A stretch of 64,000 bases of DNA from Fen-1058 sp964398185 (GTDB lineage Bacteria; Chloroflexota; Anaerolineae; Fen-1058). The notes beneath the pieces were generated by a model that was not told where the DNA came from, made no database searches, and saw nothing but the letters and a program-made list of their open reading frames with translations. The DNA is taken from assembly GCA_964398185.1 (NCBI GenBank), contig CAYNML010000004.1:62001-126000 (forward strand), read 5' to 3'. Position numbers and translations under genes: made by a program. Of the stretch, positions 54,830 to 63,140 are shown one piece after another (position 1 is the first letter of the stretch; every line of letters begins with the position of its first letter).

Positions 54830-56353
54830 CTAGGTGTCTTCGCGGAACAGGCCGTTCAAGCGATCGATTTCGCTGGCCCGCATCTGGCGGGGATTGCCGG
54901 CCAGAATGCCGGTCACATCGCGGAAGGGCTGGCCAATGTGCATGCCTTGATGATCGATGGTGAATTCGCGGATGTCCTTGTCGTGCATGGAGCCGCGCAT
55001 CTTCAACACGGTCAGGCCGCGCCGCATTTCGCCGCTCATCTCCACGTAGCGCAGTAGAATGATCGAGTCGGTCAGCGTGGAAATGTGCGATTCGGTGACG
55101 GAGGCGCCGCCCGTCAGGGTGGGCGTGGTGGCCGTGAACAAGCCGGCCAGTTCCTGGTGCTTGATGAACGACGTCAGGCCGATGATGAACTCGCGGAAGC
55201 TCTTGATCGTACCCACGCGCTCCAGCGCCGACAGGCTGTCGATGGCAACCCGGTTGGGCTTGAAACGCTCGATCGTACTTTTCATGCCGATCAAGTGATC
55301 TTCCAGCCCGGCCGTTTCCGGATAGGCGCAGACCACTTGCAGCCGGCCGTCTTTTTCCATCTGTTCAAAATCGACGCCCCAGCCGATGGCGTTGCGGAAG
55401 AGCTGCTCGCGGCTTTCTTCAAAAGCGAATAACAGGCAGCGCTCGCCGCGCTGGGCGCCGCCGCTCAGAAACTCGGTCGTGATCAGCGTCTTACCGGTAC
55501 CGGTGGCGCCAGACACCAACAGGATGGAATCGCGGAAGAAGCCGCCGCCGCACATCTTGTCCAGCTCGTCGATGCCGGACGTGATGCGCATGTCCGACGA
55601 GCGTTGTTTCAACTCGATGGCCGAGAGCGGAATGACGACGAGGCCCTGCCCAGTCGTCAGGGCGAAGGGGAACTCGCCCTTTTGATGCGACGTGCCGCGA
55701 AACTTGAGAATCTCGATCGTGCGGCGGCGCTTCTCGTCGTCCAGCACGTTGCGCAGAATCACCACGTTATCGGCCACAAATTCTTCCACGCCGTAGCGCG
55801 CGATGTCACCATACTCATGGGTGCGCTCGGCCGTCATCACGGCGGTGACGCCGAGCTTCTTGAGCGCGGTGGCGATGCGGAATAATTCGTTGCGCACGAT
55901 CCCCGGCTCGCCGAGGCGCGAGAAGATCGCGCCCAATGAATCCAGCGAGATGCGCCGCGCGTTGACTTTGCGAATGGCGTTTTCGATGCGCGCCAGCAGC
56001 GCCCCCAGATCGTATTCACCCACCACGATCGCTTCTTCGCCGGCCTGCGGCGAGGCATCGACAAAAACCCAGCGGCCCGCCGCTTCCCACTGCGGAATGT
56101 CCCAGCCCAGCGAGATCATGTTCTGGCGGATGTCATGCGGCGATTCCTCAAACGTGACAAACACGCCGCCTTCCTGCGCCTGGCGAATGCCCTCGACCAA
56201 AAACTGGATGGCGAATACCGTCTTGGCGCTGCCTGCCGTGCCCGCGACCAGCGTCGTGCGCCCCTGTGGCAGCCCGCCGTTGGCGATCAGATCGAAGCCT
56301 TCAATTCCGGTATGGAGTTTTTCCACCTGCGTGAAAATTGGTTCGTTGCTCAT
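54830..56353 (-). CDS. kaiC: Circadian clock ATPase/kinase KaiC
   Basis: The 507-residue protein has the two RecA-like rings of KaiC. CI: P-loop GTAGSAKT (38-45), catalytic E69-E70. CII: P-loop GATGTGKT (282-289), E312-E313. The phosphorylation pair Ser-Thr is kept as S425-T426 in SHISTLTDS, and T420 matches the third phosphosite. The acidic residue after T420 is Glu (E421), where cyanobacterial KaiC has Asp. The C-terminal tail is about six residues shorter than in Synechococcus (519 aa). It should form hexamers, hydrolyse ATP slowly and autophosphorylate, binding KaiB on CI. It follows kaiB by 35 bases. Confidence 0.95.
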   Translation of the reverse strand: MSNEPIFTQVEKLHTGIEGFDLIANGGLPQGRTTLVAGTAGSAKTVFAIQFLVEGIRQAQEGGVFVTFEESPHDIRQNMISLGWDIPQWEAAGRWVFVDASPQAGEEAIVVGEYDLGALLARIENAIRKVNARRISLDSLGAIFSRLGEPGIVRNELFRIATALKKLGVTAVMTAERTHEYGDIARYGVEEFVADNVVILRNVLDDEKRRRTIEILKFRGTSHQKGEFPFALTTGQGLVVIPLSAIELKQRSSDMRITSGIDELDKMCGGGFFRDSILLVSGATGTGKTLITTEFLSGGAQRGERCLLFAFEESREQLFRNAIGWGVDFEQMEKDGRLQVVCAYPETAGLEDHLIGMKSTIERFKPNRVAIDSLSALERVGTIKSFREFIIGLTSFIKHQELAGLFTATTPTLTGGASVTESHISTLTDSIILLRYVEMSGEMRRGLTVLKMRGSMHDKDIREFTIDHQGMHIGQPFRDVTGILAGNPRQMRASEIDRLNGLFREDT

Positions 56354-56388
56354 GTCGTTTCCCTTGACTCAGCATTGCGCCGACTGCT

Positions 56389-56688
56389 TCACTGGATTTG
56401 CCGTGCGGCGTCGGGCACGACGCCCAGCCCCAGCCCCCACATGACTTTTTCGATATCCGCCAGATCGCCGATGACGCGCCGGGCGGGCTGCGGCGCGACT
56501 TTGATCAGCGTCGGCGTGGCCAGCACCTTGTCTTCTTCGGCCAGGTCAGGTTGTTCCAGCACGTCAATGACGGAGATCTCACACTGGCCGTCCAGCCAGT
56601 CGGCGCAGATGCGCTGCAGGTTGGCAATGGCCTGCGCCGAACGGGGTGTTTGCCCGGTGATGTACAGTTTGAGGATGTAACCGTTCAT
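56389..56688 (-). CDS. kaiB: Circadian clock protein KaiB
   Basis: The 99-residue protein matches KaiB along its length: LKLYITGQTPRSAQAI, VIDVLEQPDLAEEDKVLATPTL and RRVIGDLADIEKVMWGL. KaiB switches to a thioredoxin-like fold to bind KaiC CI and sequester KaiA. The ATG at 56688 is preferred since AGGAGG lies six bases upstream; the ATG at 56694 touches that site directly and would add two residues. Overlap or near-overlap with the upstream gene indicates coupled translation. Confidence 0.95.
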   Translation of the reverse strand: MNGYILKLYITGQTPRSAQAIANLQRICADWLDGQCEISVIDVLEQPDLAEEDKVLATPTLIKVAPQPARRVIGDLADIEKVMWGLGLGVVPDAARQIQ

Positions 56689-56690
56689 CT

Positions 56691-57596
56691 TCATCCTCCT
56701 GATTCGCGCCGCACGACTGGTTGCGACAGCGACGCGTCACGGTAGATTGAAACCAGATACCCCATTAATTCCAGCAGCAGCACACGTGCTTCTTCCGCAT
56801 AGACGTGTGGCCGGGCCTGCCGGGCGTCGGTGTGGTTGAGGGCCGCGACGTGAATATCGATCACATCGCGCGGGCCGGCCTTCAGAAAAGCCAACTGCTC
56901 GGCCAAGGCCCGTAACCCGCCGGCGATGTCGTGCTCTACCTTGTAGGTGCGCTGCGCCACGGCCTGTTCCGCCAACGCCGTATATCGTTCGACCCACGTT
57001 CCGAAGAGCTGGCCCGTTGTCTCGCGCAGGGGATGCAGACCGAACGATCGAGCGGTCACTTCAGCCATACGCGGCCGCGAGATCTTTTCCAATGACTGCC
57101 GCTCGCGGTTCTCTTCATCACGCCACTCGGCGTCCAGCTGCTCCTGCGCCGCGCGCTTGTGCCGCGTAATGTTGTTGTGCGCGGTGACCACGCTGCGCGG
57201 CTGGCTGCCCTGCAGCGGCGTGGCGCGCAGCATGAACCACAAATTTTCGTCCTCGGTCGCGCAGGGATATTCCTCTTCAAAGTAATCGCGGCTGCCCTGC
57301 AAGATGGACACCAGCCCCGACGCGGCCTCCAGTGAGCCTTCCGTGGCCTCGCCCTGCGCCGAGCGCGAGACGACCAGATAGTTGACACCCACGCCGCTGT
57401 ACTTCAGGTCGGGATCGCCATTCTCGCGCGCAAACTTTTTCCACGCTTCGTTGACGTAGGTGATCACGCCGCTGTGATCGATGACGGCGATCTGATCAGG
57501 CAACGAATCGAGAATGGCGCGGTACGGCGGCTCGGCAGCCGCCCGATCGGTTGAGCTCCCCTCCGCGGATATGATCTCTGCCTGTGGTAACGCCAT
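56691..57596 (-). CDS. PAS protein with KaiA C-terminal-like (RsbU-N-like) domain
   Basis: The 301-residue protein starts at ATG 57596 behind a GCGGGGGG site; the longer frame overlaps the upstream aminotransferase. A PAS domain spans about 25-145 (ILDSLPDQIAVIDHSGVITYVN), a coiled linker 148-175, and a four-helix domain about 185-292. In that domain GPRDVIDIHVAAL aligns with PVPEIIEIHMELI of Synechococcus KaiA, and EEARVLLLELMGYLVSIYRDA with the last KaiA helix (YRLTLIDILAHLCEAYRGA). The RsbU N-terminal dimerisation domain has the same fold. Position directly before kaiB favours a KaiC-regulating role, with PAS in place of the pseudo-receiver of KaiA. The alignment is by eye. Confidence 0.75.
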   Translation of the reverse strand: MALPQAEIISAEGSSTDRAAAEPPYRAILDSLPDQIAVIDHSGVITYVNEAWKKFARENGDPDLKYSGVGVNYLVVSRSAQGEATEGSLEAASGLVSILQGSRDYFEEEYPCATEDENLWFMLRATPLQGSQPRSVVTAHNNITRHKRAAQEQLDAEWRDEENRERQSLEKISRPRMAEVTARSFGLHPLRETTGQLFGTWVERYTALAEQAVAQRTYKVEHDIAGGLRALAEQLAFLKAGPRDVIDIHVAALNHTDARQARPHVYAEEARVLLLELMGYLVSIYRDASLSQPVVRRESGG

Positions 57597-57668
57597 AATC
57601 CCCCCGCAATTGACACAGTAAGAACACCGGCATCGAGACAGCCGCGGCGCAGCAGCGGCTTGAAGATA

Positions 57669-57699
57669 ATTATACTTCACGCCAACGGCCCGGTCCCAA
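57669..57699 (-). promoter_or_regulatory. Possible promoter of the kai operon
   Basis: On the minus strand TTGGGA (57699-57694), 19 bases, then a consensus TATAAT (57674-57669). It lies about 73 bases before the KaiA-like ATG and just after the terminator of the aminotransferase gene. The -10 is perfect but the spacing is long. Confidence 0.5.
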
Positions 57700-57702
57700 C
57701 GC

Positions 57703-57733
57703 AAAAGGACGAGCGCGCGCTCGTCCTCTTTTT
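57703..57733. terminator. Terminator between the aminotransferase and kai operon
   Basis: An 11-bp perfect palindrome (AGGACGAGCGC and its complement, 57706-57727) is flanked by AAAA and by CTTTTT. It lies 19 bases after the stop of the minus-strand aminotransferase gene and separates it from the kai operon. Confidence 0.8.
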
Positions 57734-57751
57734 CCAGGGCAGGGAGTGGCA

Positions 57752-59002
57752 TCAATTGACGGAGAACACCGGCGTCTGCTGGGCCAGCCGCTGCTTCAGC
57801 GCCACCGCCAGGCGGCGGATGCCTTCCACAATCATGTCTTCGCTGGCATTGCTGAAGTTGAGGCGCATGGTATTGTGCCCGCCGCCGGTGGGATGGAAGG
57901 AGTGGCCGGGCACAAAGGCCACCTTCTGCTGAATGGCTTCCTTCAGCAGGTCTGCCGTGTCGATTGATTCCGGCGTCGTGGCCCACAGGAACAGGCCGCC
58001 CTGCGGATGCGTCCAGCGCACTTCCGCCGGGAAAGTCTCTTCCATCGTCTGCAGCATCAAATCACGGCGCTGGCGATAAACCGTGCGGATGCGGCGCACG
58101 TGCTGATCCAGGAAGCCGCCGCGCGCCACTTCGTAGGCCACCATCTGATCGAACGAGCTGGTGTGCAGATCGGTGCCCTGCTTCATCTGCACCAGCTTGA
58201 AGACCACGTCCTTTGGTGCGACGATCCAGCCCAAACGCAGGCCGGGCGCCAGTGTCTTGCTGAAGGTGCTGGTGTAGATCACGTTGCCGGTGTAGCTGCC
58301 ATTGCCTTCGCAGCCTTCGTATTCGGCGTCGAGCGTGACCAGCGGCTTGAGATGTTCGCCCTCGAAGCGAAGCTGGCCGTAGGGATCATCTTCCACGATC
58401 GGGATGCCGTATTCCTCGGCCAGCGCAATCAGATCGTAGCGGCGCGTCAGTGAGAGCGTGACGCCCGCCGGGTTCTGGAAGTTCGGCAGGATGTACATGA
58501 ACTTGGGGCCGGTGCGCAGCGCGGCTTCGAGCTGCGCCACCTGCAGGCCGTCGTCGTCGATGGGCACGGTGACGTACTGCGCCTGATACGCCGTAAAGGC
58601 TTGAATCGCGCCGAGGTAGGATGGATTCTCGGTCAGGATGCGATCGCCGGAATTGATCAGCAGCTTGCCGATCAAGTCGAGAGCCTGCTGCGAGCCGGAC
58701 GTGATGATGATGTTATCGACATCGACCTTGATGCCGTAACGCGACATGTGCCGCGCCAGCATCTCGCGCAGCGGCGCGTAACCTTCGGTGGTGCTGTACT
58801 GCAACGCGCGCGGCCCCATTTCGCTGAGCACCACGTCGCAAGCGGCCTTCATTTCTTCGATGGGGAACAATTCGGGGGCCGGCAGACCGCCGGCAAAGGA
58901 GATGATGTCGGGCTGCTGCGTCAGCTTGAGCAATTCACGAATCGCCGAGCTTTGCATGCTGTGTGTGCGAAGGGCGTAACGCTGGGCCCACGGTGTCGTC
59001 AT
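57752..59002 (-). CDS. PLP-dependent aminotransferase (LysN/Aro8-like, class I)
   Basis: The 416-residue enzyme starts at an ATG behind AGGAGG; the frame extends upstream without a start signal. It shows FAGGLPAPELFP, YSTTEGYAPLRE, ITSGSQQALDL, NFQNPAG, EDDPYG and the PLP lysine K249 in STFSKTLAPGLRLGW. Relatives include 2-aminoadipate and aromatic or branched-chain aminotransferases. A branched-chain or aromatic substrate is plausible given the 2-oxoacid oxidoreductase genes nearby, but it is not shown. A terminator follows. Confidence 0.9.
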   Translation of the reverse strand: MTTPWAQRYALRTHSMQSSAIRELLKLTQQPDIISFAGGLPAPELFPIEEMKAACDVVLSEMGPRALQYSTTEGYAPLREMLARHMSRYGIKVDVDNIIITSGSQQALDLIGKLLINSGDRILTENPSYLGAIQAFTAYQAQYVTVPIDDDGLQVAQLEAALRTGPKFMYILPNFQNPAGVTLSLTRRYDLIALAEEYGIPIVEDDPYGQLRFEGEHLKPLVTLDAEYEGCEGNGSYTGNVIYTSTFSKTLAPGLRLGWIVAPKDVVFKLVQMKQGTDLHTSSFDQMVAYEVARGGFLDQHVRRIRTVYRQRRDLMLQTMEETFPAEVRWTHPQGGLFLWATTPESIDTADLLKEAIQQKVAFVPGHSFHPTGGGHNTMRLNFSNASEDMIVEGIRRLAVALKQRLAQQTPVFSVN

Positions 59003-59067
59003 TCTCGATTTTTCCTCCTGGGTGGTGTGGGTGATGAAGTTGCCAAAACAGATTCTCGCGGTAAAGG

Positions 59068-60213
59068 CTAACAGTCGTTGCCACAACTGGTTGCTGTTGG
59101 TTCAACCTTGAATATGACGGGCAGGAAGTCAGCGTAGGAGCAGAATTTGATCGCATCGGCAGCAATCCAGGTCGTGCCGCCCGGTTCACCTGTGTCAGCT
59201 CTCATCAATACGTAGCCGTACCGGGGTAATTGAAAAATCCCTAACAGCACCCAGGCAGTGGAATAAGTTTGTTGATTCACTGTTCGTGTTAGCCATCCAC
59301 TTGTGGTTACGATTTGATAGATCGCTTGGTGAGTGGTGGCATGCTGTGCAGGAACATATACGTAAACCTTGTTGGGACCAGGGTGGATGTTATATGTGGA
59401 CCAAACTGCATACTGGGTTTGATCGCTCGTGTTGTTTCGGTAATACATATGATACCCATTTCCTTGGACATCGGTGAACCATGCTCCGTTTATTGTGAAT
59501 CCTTCCCCGTCATCTTCTACAATCGTGTCAGCGCAAGAAATAGGATCTGCGTCAATACTTCGCCAGAGGCAAGAGGCCGTCTGTCCCTCTCCTTGTGCAG
59601 GATAGTTGAGAAGAGGATCAGTTCCTGAACCACGCCAACCAAATGGATCGGTAGCGTAGTCTTCATCAGGATCGTCCGCTGTGATCGGGGCACGATAAAC
59701 ACCAAAATGCAAGTGCGCACCAGTAGTACCCGTGCTCCCGCTCCACCCGATAACGTCACCTGCATTAACTCTTTGGCCCACTATTACATTGAACGGGTTA
59801 TTCACGCGAAGGTGGGCGTAAAGGGTGTAATAGCCATTGTCATGCTCAAGCACAATTCTGTTTCCATAAAGGACGTTTGACTCAAATCTGCCGCGTACAA
59901 TGCCGCTTGCGGCAGCGAGCACAGGTGTTCCAGACTCCATGGACCAATCAATACCAGAGTGCCCTTTGTAACAGTGGGGAGAGCAATCAGCTACCGATTC
60001 ACCTGTGTAGATTGTAATCTCATTGTCGTTCCCGTAGTTCGGATAATGATGGTCGAAAAATGATGTAAGGCGGTACGTGCCAGTATATGGTGGGCGCAAT
60101 CTAATATTCGCGGCGGCCGTACTATTCGCGACGTGTAAGATAATTGCTGAAGCAACTAATATGGCTAACAACCCTACCTTGAGGGTAGTCGGGGAAGTGA
60201 ATTTCTGGAGCAT
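59068..60213 (-). CDS. Secreted M23 peptidase with golvesin-like C-terminal domain
   Basis: The 381-residue protein has a signal segment (about 10-35), an M23 domain with H85 and D89 (GHSGID) and H167/H169 in HLHF, then DPFGWRGSGTDP, which also follows the M23 domain of the protein at 20301. The C-terminal domain (about 230-360, IVEDDGEGFTINGAW to ADAIKFC) is of the golvesin/xanthan-lyase type. It ends with FLPVI and a short Cys-containing tail. It should cut peptide bonds in the cell wall or in a secreted substrate. It follows the propeller gene by eight bases. AT-rich composition. Confidence 0.85.
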   Translation of the reverse strand: MLQKFTSPTTLKVGLLAILVASAIILHVANSTAAANIRLRPPYTGTYRLTSFFDHHYPNYGNDNEITIYTGESVADCSPHCYKGHSGIDWSMESGTPVLAAASGIVRGRFESNVLYGNRIVLEHDNGYYTLYAHLRVNNPFNVIVGQRVNAGDVIGWSGSTGTTGAHLHFGVYRAPITADDPDEDYATDPFGWRGSGTDPLLNYPAQGEGQTASCLWRSIDADPISCADTIVEDDGEGFTINGAWFTDVQGNGYHMYYRNNTSDQTQYAVWSTYNIHPGPNKVYVYVPAQHATTHQAIYQIVTTSGWLTRTVNQQTYSTAWVLLGIFQLPRYGYVLMRADTGEPGGTTWIAADAIKFCSYADFLPVIFKVEPTATSCGNDC

Positions 60214-60221
60214 GGCTTATC

Positions 60222-61643
60222 TCAGGGCAACCATGCAAGTGGGGCCTCGTGTGAGGCCGGGCCAGCAATTGGATATTGTTGCGTGCCATTCACGTCCGTT
60301 AACCAAATCTCGCTGTAATCACCTTTTGCAACTGCAAAGGCCAGAAATTTTCCATCTGGAGACCAGGTCACGTTGGAGAGGCGTTCACCCGTGAAATTCG
60401 TGAGCTGTCGCTTCTGTCCTGATTGAAGATCGAACAGATGGAGATTGTTAGCTACATCTTTACCGTCATTGGCACCTTCTACTTTGATGACGGCAATGTA
60501 GTGTCCGTCAGGCGACCAAGTAGCCGGATGAGGATATTCTACAGCTTCTCCAAGAGTCTCGATTGCTCGAATATCGTTCCTCGATAAATCAGCCAACCAA
60601 AGCTGGCTCTGCGCGTTTGCGGCGACACCAATCCAAATGAGACTACGCCCATCTGGGGACCATTTCAAGCTATGTTCTATTACTTGTGTACCGCCCGGAA
60701 TTTGGATAACGGATTTCCGTTGCCCGCTTGCGCCATTCCGTAACCCTATTTCTGTTACCTCGTTTTCTCTAACCGAGTAAACAGCTGGGTAAATTAATGC
60801 ATCAGCAAGTAGCTTGCCATCTGGGGAATAAGCGACTGCGCTAACGTGCGGCGCATATTTTTCTCTAGGAAATTCAACAGTGTTGTATGTTTGGGTAGCA
60901 AGATCAACTAACAAAAATCTCTGATCTGACGAGGCAATCAGCTGTTGACTGTCAGGTGTCCACGCCAGAAAGCGCCATTTCTTGATGGTCGGGTCGGACA
61001 CTAGGGACTGGCTCTTCCCAGTCGATAGATCGACTAGCTGTGAACCGGTATAGGCGAAGTCGGCTACTAGCCAGCGAGAGTTGGGTGATGGATGCAGGCC
61101 GATGAGAATCGGGCCGGGATCAATATCGGTCGCTGGACTGGAGAGTTTCAGCTCCAACGAGAGATCAGACTCCCCCCACCGTTGTCCTAGCGAGTCTACG
61201 TCTACTGCGCGAAGCTGCGGCTCACTGTTGGAATCAGGAAAGTATGGATACCAAATGGCCTGCAAGGTATTGGGTCGAGTTCCTTGCGGCGGTGGTTGAA
61301 ACGCTGGTGTTGGGAATATTGTTGGGATAGGAGTAGGCCACAACTCTTGTGGTGAACGTGTGGGTGGTGGCCATGGTTGCTCAGTTGGCCAGTCGGGTGG
61401 TGGCGGAATAACGACAGGGGTCGAAGTTGGAAGCGGTAAAGGTGTATTGACTGATGTTGGCGTACTAACTGGCATGGGCGTATTGAGCGGCGATTGAAGC
61501 GTGACTGCTGTTGCAAGTGGTGAGGGGCCAGGCCCGCTGGTGGCCGCTGGCATTCCGCGCAACACCACAGCTAAACCGACACCAAGAACTGCCAAAAGCA
61601 AAAGCCCCAGTAGAGCGCTGATGAGATTGCTTGAACGTTTCAT
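60222..61643 (-). CDS. Membrane-anchored beta-propeller protein (TolB/WD40-like)
   Basis: The 473-residue protein has one N-terminal membrane helix (about 8-30), a long Pro/Thr linker with QSPLNTP (about 45-125), then blades such as LHPSPNSRWLVADF, WTPDSQQLIASSD, YSPDGKLLADAL, WSPDGRSLIWIG and WSPDGKFLAFAV. It is likely extracytoplasmic. The pair with the M23 peptidase repeats the arrangement at 18966-21785, in the same order. AAGGGG lies before the ATG. Confidence 0.82.
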   Translation of the reverse strand: MKRSSNLISALLGLLLLAVLGVGLAVVLRGMPAATSGPGPSPLATAVTLQSPLNTPMPVSTPTSVNTPLPLPTSTPVVIPPPPDWPTEQPWPPPTRSPQELWPTPIPTIFPTPAFQPPPQGTRPNTLQAIWYPYFPDSNSEPQLRAVDVDSLGQRWGESDLSLELKLSSPATDIDPGPILIGLHPSPNSRWLVADFAYTGSQLVDLSTGKSQSLVSDPTIKKWRFLAWTPDSQQLIASSDQRFLLVDLATQTYNTVEFPREKYAPHVSAVAYSPDGKLLADALIYPAVYSVRENEVTEIGLRNGASGQRKSVIQIPGGTQVIEHSLKWSPDGRSLIWIGVAANAQSQLWLADLSRNDIRAIETLGEAVEYPHPATWSPDGHYIAVIKVEGANDGKDVANNLHLFDLQSGQKRQLTNFTGERLSNVTWSPDGKFLAFAVAKGDYSEIWLTDVNGTQQYPIAGPASHEAPLAWLP

Positions 61644-61675
61644 GGCTGACCCCTTGTCTGGACTTCAGAGAGACT

Positions 61676-61718
61676 GAAAGACACGATCAGATTCAGGTCT
61701 TCAATGATCGTGTCTTTC
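61676..61718. terminator. 14-bp inverted repeat, probable terminator
   Basis: GAAAGACACGATCA and its exact complement flank a 15-base loop in the gap after the oxidoreductase gamma gene (minus strand). The stem ends in CTTTC on both strands, so termination may be weak. Confidence 0.55.
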
Positions 61719-61738
61719 GCGTTTCTTGTCCAGTTGTC

Positions 61739-62296
61739 TTAAGCGGGGACTTGAACGGCGTGCTGCGCCAGTTCAATCCCCTTGCGTAGGGCCAGTTTAT
61801 TGGTCTCCAGTAAATCGCGGCGGCGGGCCGGAATGTGATTGTCCAGCGCCTGCTCCACCACCTCCAATGACAGGACCGGCACGTGCGCCAGCATCGCGCC
61901 GAGCATCACCATGTTGAGCAGCTTGGCGTGCCCCAACTCGGCAGCGGCGGCGCTGCCCGGAATGGCGATGGCGTGAATGTTGCGCCGCGTGAATTGATGC
62001 GAGACCAGCGACGAGTTGTAGAAGAGATAGCCGTTGGTCGCCAACTGCGGCTCGTACTTTTCCGCCGATGGGTTGTTCAGCGCGATCACGGTCGACGGAT
62101 TGCGCACCAGCGGCGAGCCGATCTCTTCATCGGAGATGATGACGGTGCAGTGCGCCGTGCCGCCGCGCATCTCCGGCCCATAGGATGGAATCCACGTCAC
62201 GAAGCGGCCGGCGTCCATCGCCGCGTAAGCCAGCAGTTGACCGGCAAACAACGCGCCCTGTCCGCCAAAGCCGCTGAAGATAATGTCGTAAGCCAT
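61739..62296 (-). CDS. 2-oxoacid:ferredoxin oxidoreductase, gamma subunit
   Basis: The 185-residue protein has the gamma-domain pattern IIFSGFGGQGALFAGQLLAYAA, SYGPEMRGGTAHCTVIIS and NMVMLGAML. It works with the alpha and beta subunits upstream to cleave 2-oxoacids oxidatively to acyl-CoA, with electrons to ferredoxin. Valine/2-oxoisovalerate (Vor) or 2-oxoglutarate (Kor) types cannot be split by eye. A heptamer repeat lies between it and the beta gene. Confidence 0.9.
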   Translation of the reverse strand: MAYDIIFSGFGGQGALFAGQLLAYAAMDAGRFVTWIPSYGPEMRGGTAHCTVIISDEEIGSPLVRNPSTVIALNNPSAEKYEPQLATNGYLFYNSSLVSHQFTRRNIHAIAIPGSAAAAELGHAKLLNMVMLGAMLAHVPVLSLEVVEQALDNHIPARRRDLLETNKLALRKGIELAQHAVQVPA

Positions 62297-62307
62297 GTTT
62301 TTCTCCG

Positions 62308-62364
62308 CAAAACGTAAGGCGTAAAACGTAAAAGCACTTTTTACGTTTCACGTTTTACGCTTTA
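62308..62364. repeat. Heptamer array between the beta and gamma subunit genes
   Basis: AACGTAA-type units on the left face TTTACGT-type units on the right around GCAC. The TAA of the beta subunit gene lies at its right edge. It is the same family as at 4062 and 42790. Confidence 0.85.
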
Positions 62365-63123
62365 GTTATGCTTCACACTTTTGAAATCGCCAAGTGGATA
62401 AACCGGCACCATCTGTTTCTCGATCCACTGCAACGCTTGCGCGGGCGGAATGTCCCAGTTGGTGGGGCAGCTGGACAGCAGCTCGACCAGCGAGAAGCCG
62501 TGGCCGTGAATCTGATTCTCGAAGGCCTGCTTGATGGCCTTCCTGGCTTTGCGAATCTCGGTGGGATTGTGCAGGCTGCGCCGCGCGATGTAGGTCGCGC
62601 CGTCCATCGTCGCCAGCAGTTCGCAGATGCGAATGGGGAAGCCCGACGATTCCACATCGCGGCCCATGGGCGAGGAGGTGGTCTTCATGCCGGGCAGCGT
62701 GGTGGGCGCCATCTGGCCGCCGGTCATTCCGTAAATGGCGTTGTTGATGAAGATCACGGTGAGATTTTCGCCGCGCAATGCCGCGTGCATGATCTCGGCC
62801 AACCCGATCGACGCGAGATCGCCGTCACCCTGATAGGTGAACACCACCCGATCGGGCAGCACGCGCTTCACGCCGGTGGCCATCGCGGGCGCGCGGCCGT
62901 GCGCCGCTTCCACGAAATCGACTTCGAAGTAGTTGTAGCAAAATACCGAGCAGCCCACCGGCGCGACGCCGATGGTGTTCTCGCGGATGCCCAGCTCGTC
63001 GATCACTTCGGCGATGAGGCGGTGCGCCACGCCGTGCAGACAGCCGGGGCAGTAGTGTGTGTGCACATCGCTTAACGATTCAGGTCTTTCATAAACGAGT
63101 TGCTCAATGGGTGCCGTCGTCAT
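62362..63123 (-). CDS. 2-oxoacid:ferredoxin oxidoreductase, beta subunit (TPP-binding)
   Basis: The 253-residue protein shows HYCPGCLHGVAHRL, the thiamine diphosphate segment YQGDGDLASIGLAEIMHAALRGEN with NNAIYGMTGGQMAPTT, and VELLSSCPTNW. The subunit binds TPP and Mg2+; the CPGC and later cysteines can hold a [4Fe-4S] cluster. The motif style fits 2-oxoisovalerate (VorB-like) enzymes, which I put slightly ahead of KorB. It starts 17 bases after the alpha gene. Confidence 0.92.
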   Translation of the reverse strand: MTTAPIEQLVYERPESLSDVHTHYCPGCLHGVAHRLIAEVIDELGIRENTIGVAPVGCSVFCYNYFEVDFVEAAHGRAPAMATGVKRVLPDRVVFTYQGDGDLASIGLAEIMHAALRGENLTVIFINNAIYGMTGGQMAPTTLPGMKTTSSPMGRDVESSGFPIRICELLATMDGATYIARRSLHNPTEIRKARKAIKQAFENQIHGHGFSLVELLSSCPTNWDIPPAQALQWIEKQMVPVYPLGDFKSVKHN

Positions 63124-63140
63124 GTTACTCTCTCCCTTGA

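Noticed and set aside
57597..57986. N-terminal extension of the KaiA-like frame
   Set aside because: It runs through a terminator, the promoter region and the end of the aminotransferase gene; the ATG at 57596 has a strong ribosome site and precedes the PAS domain.
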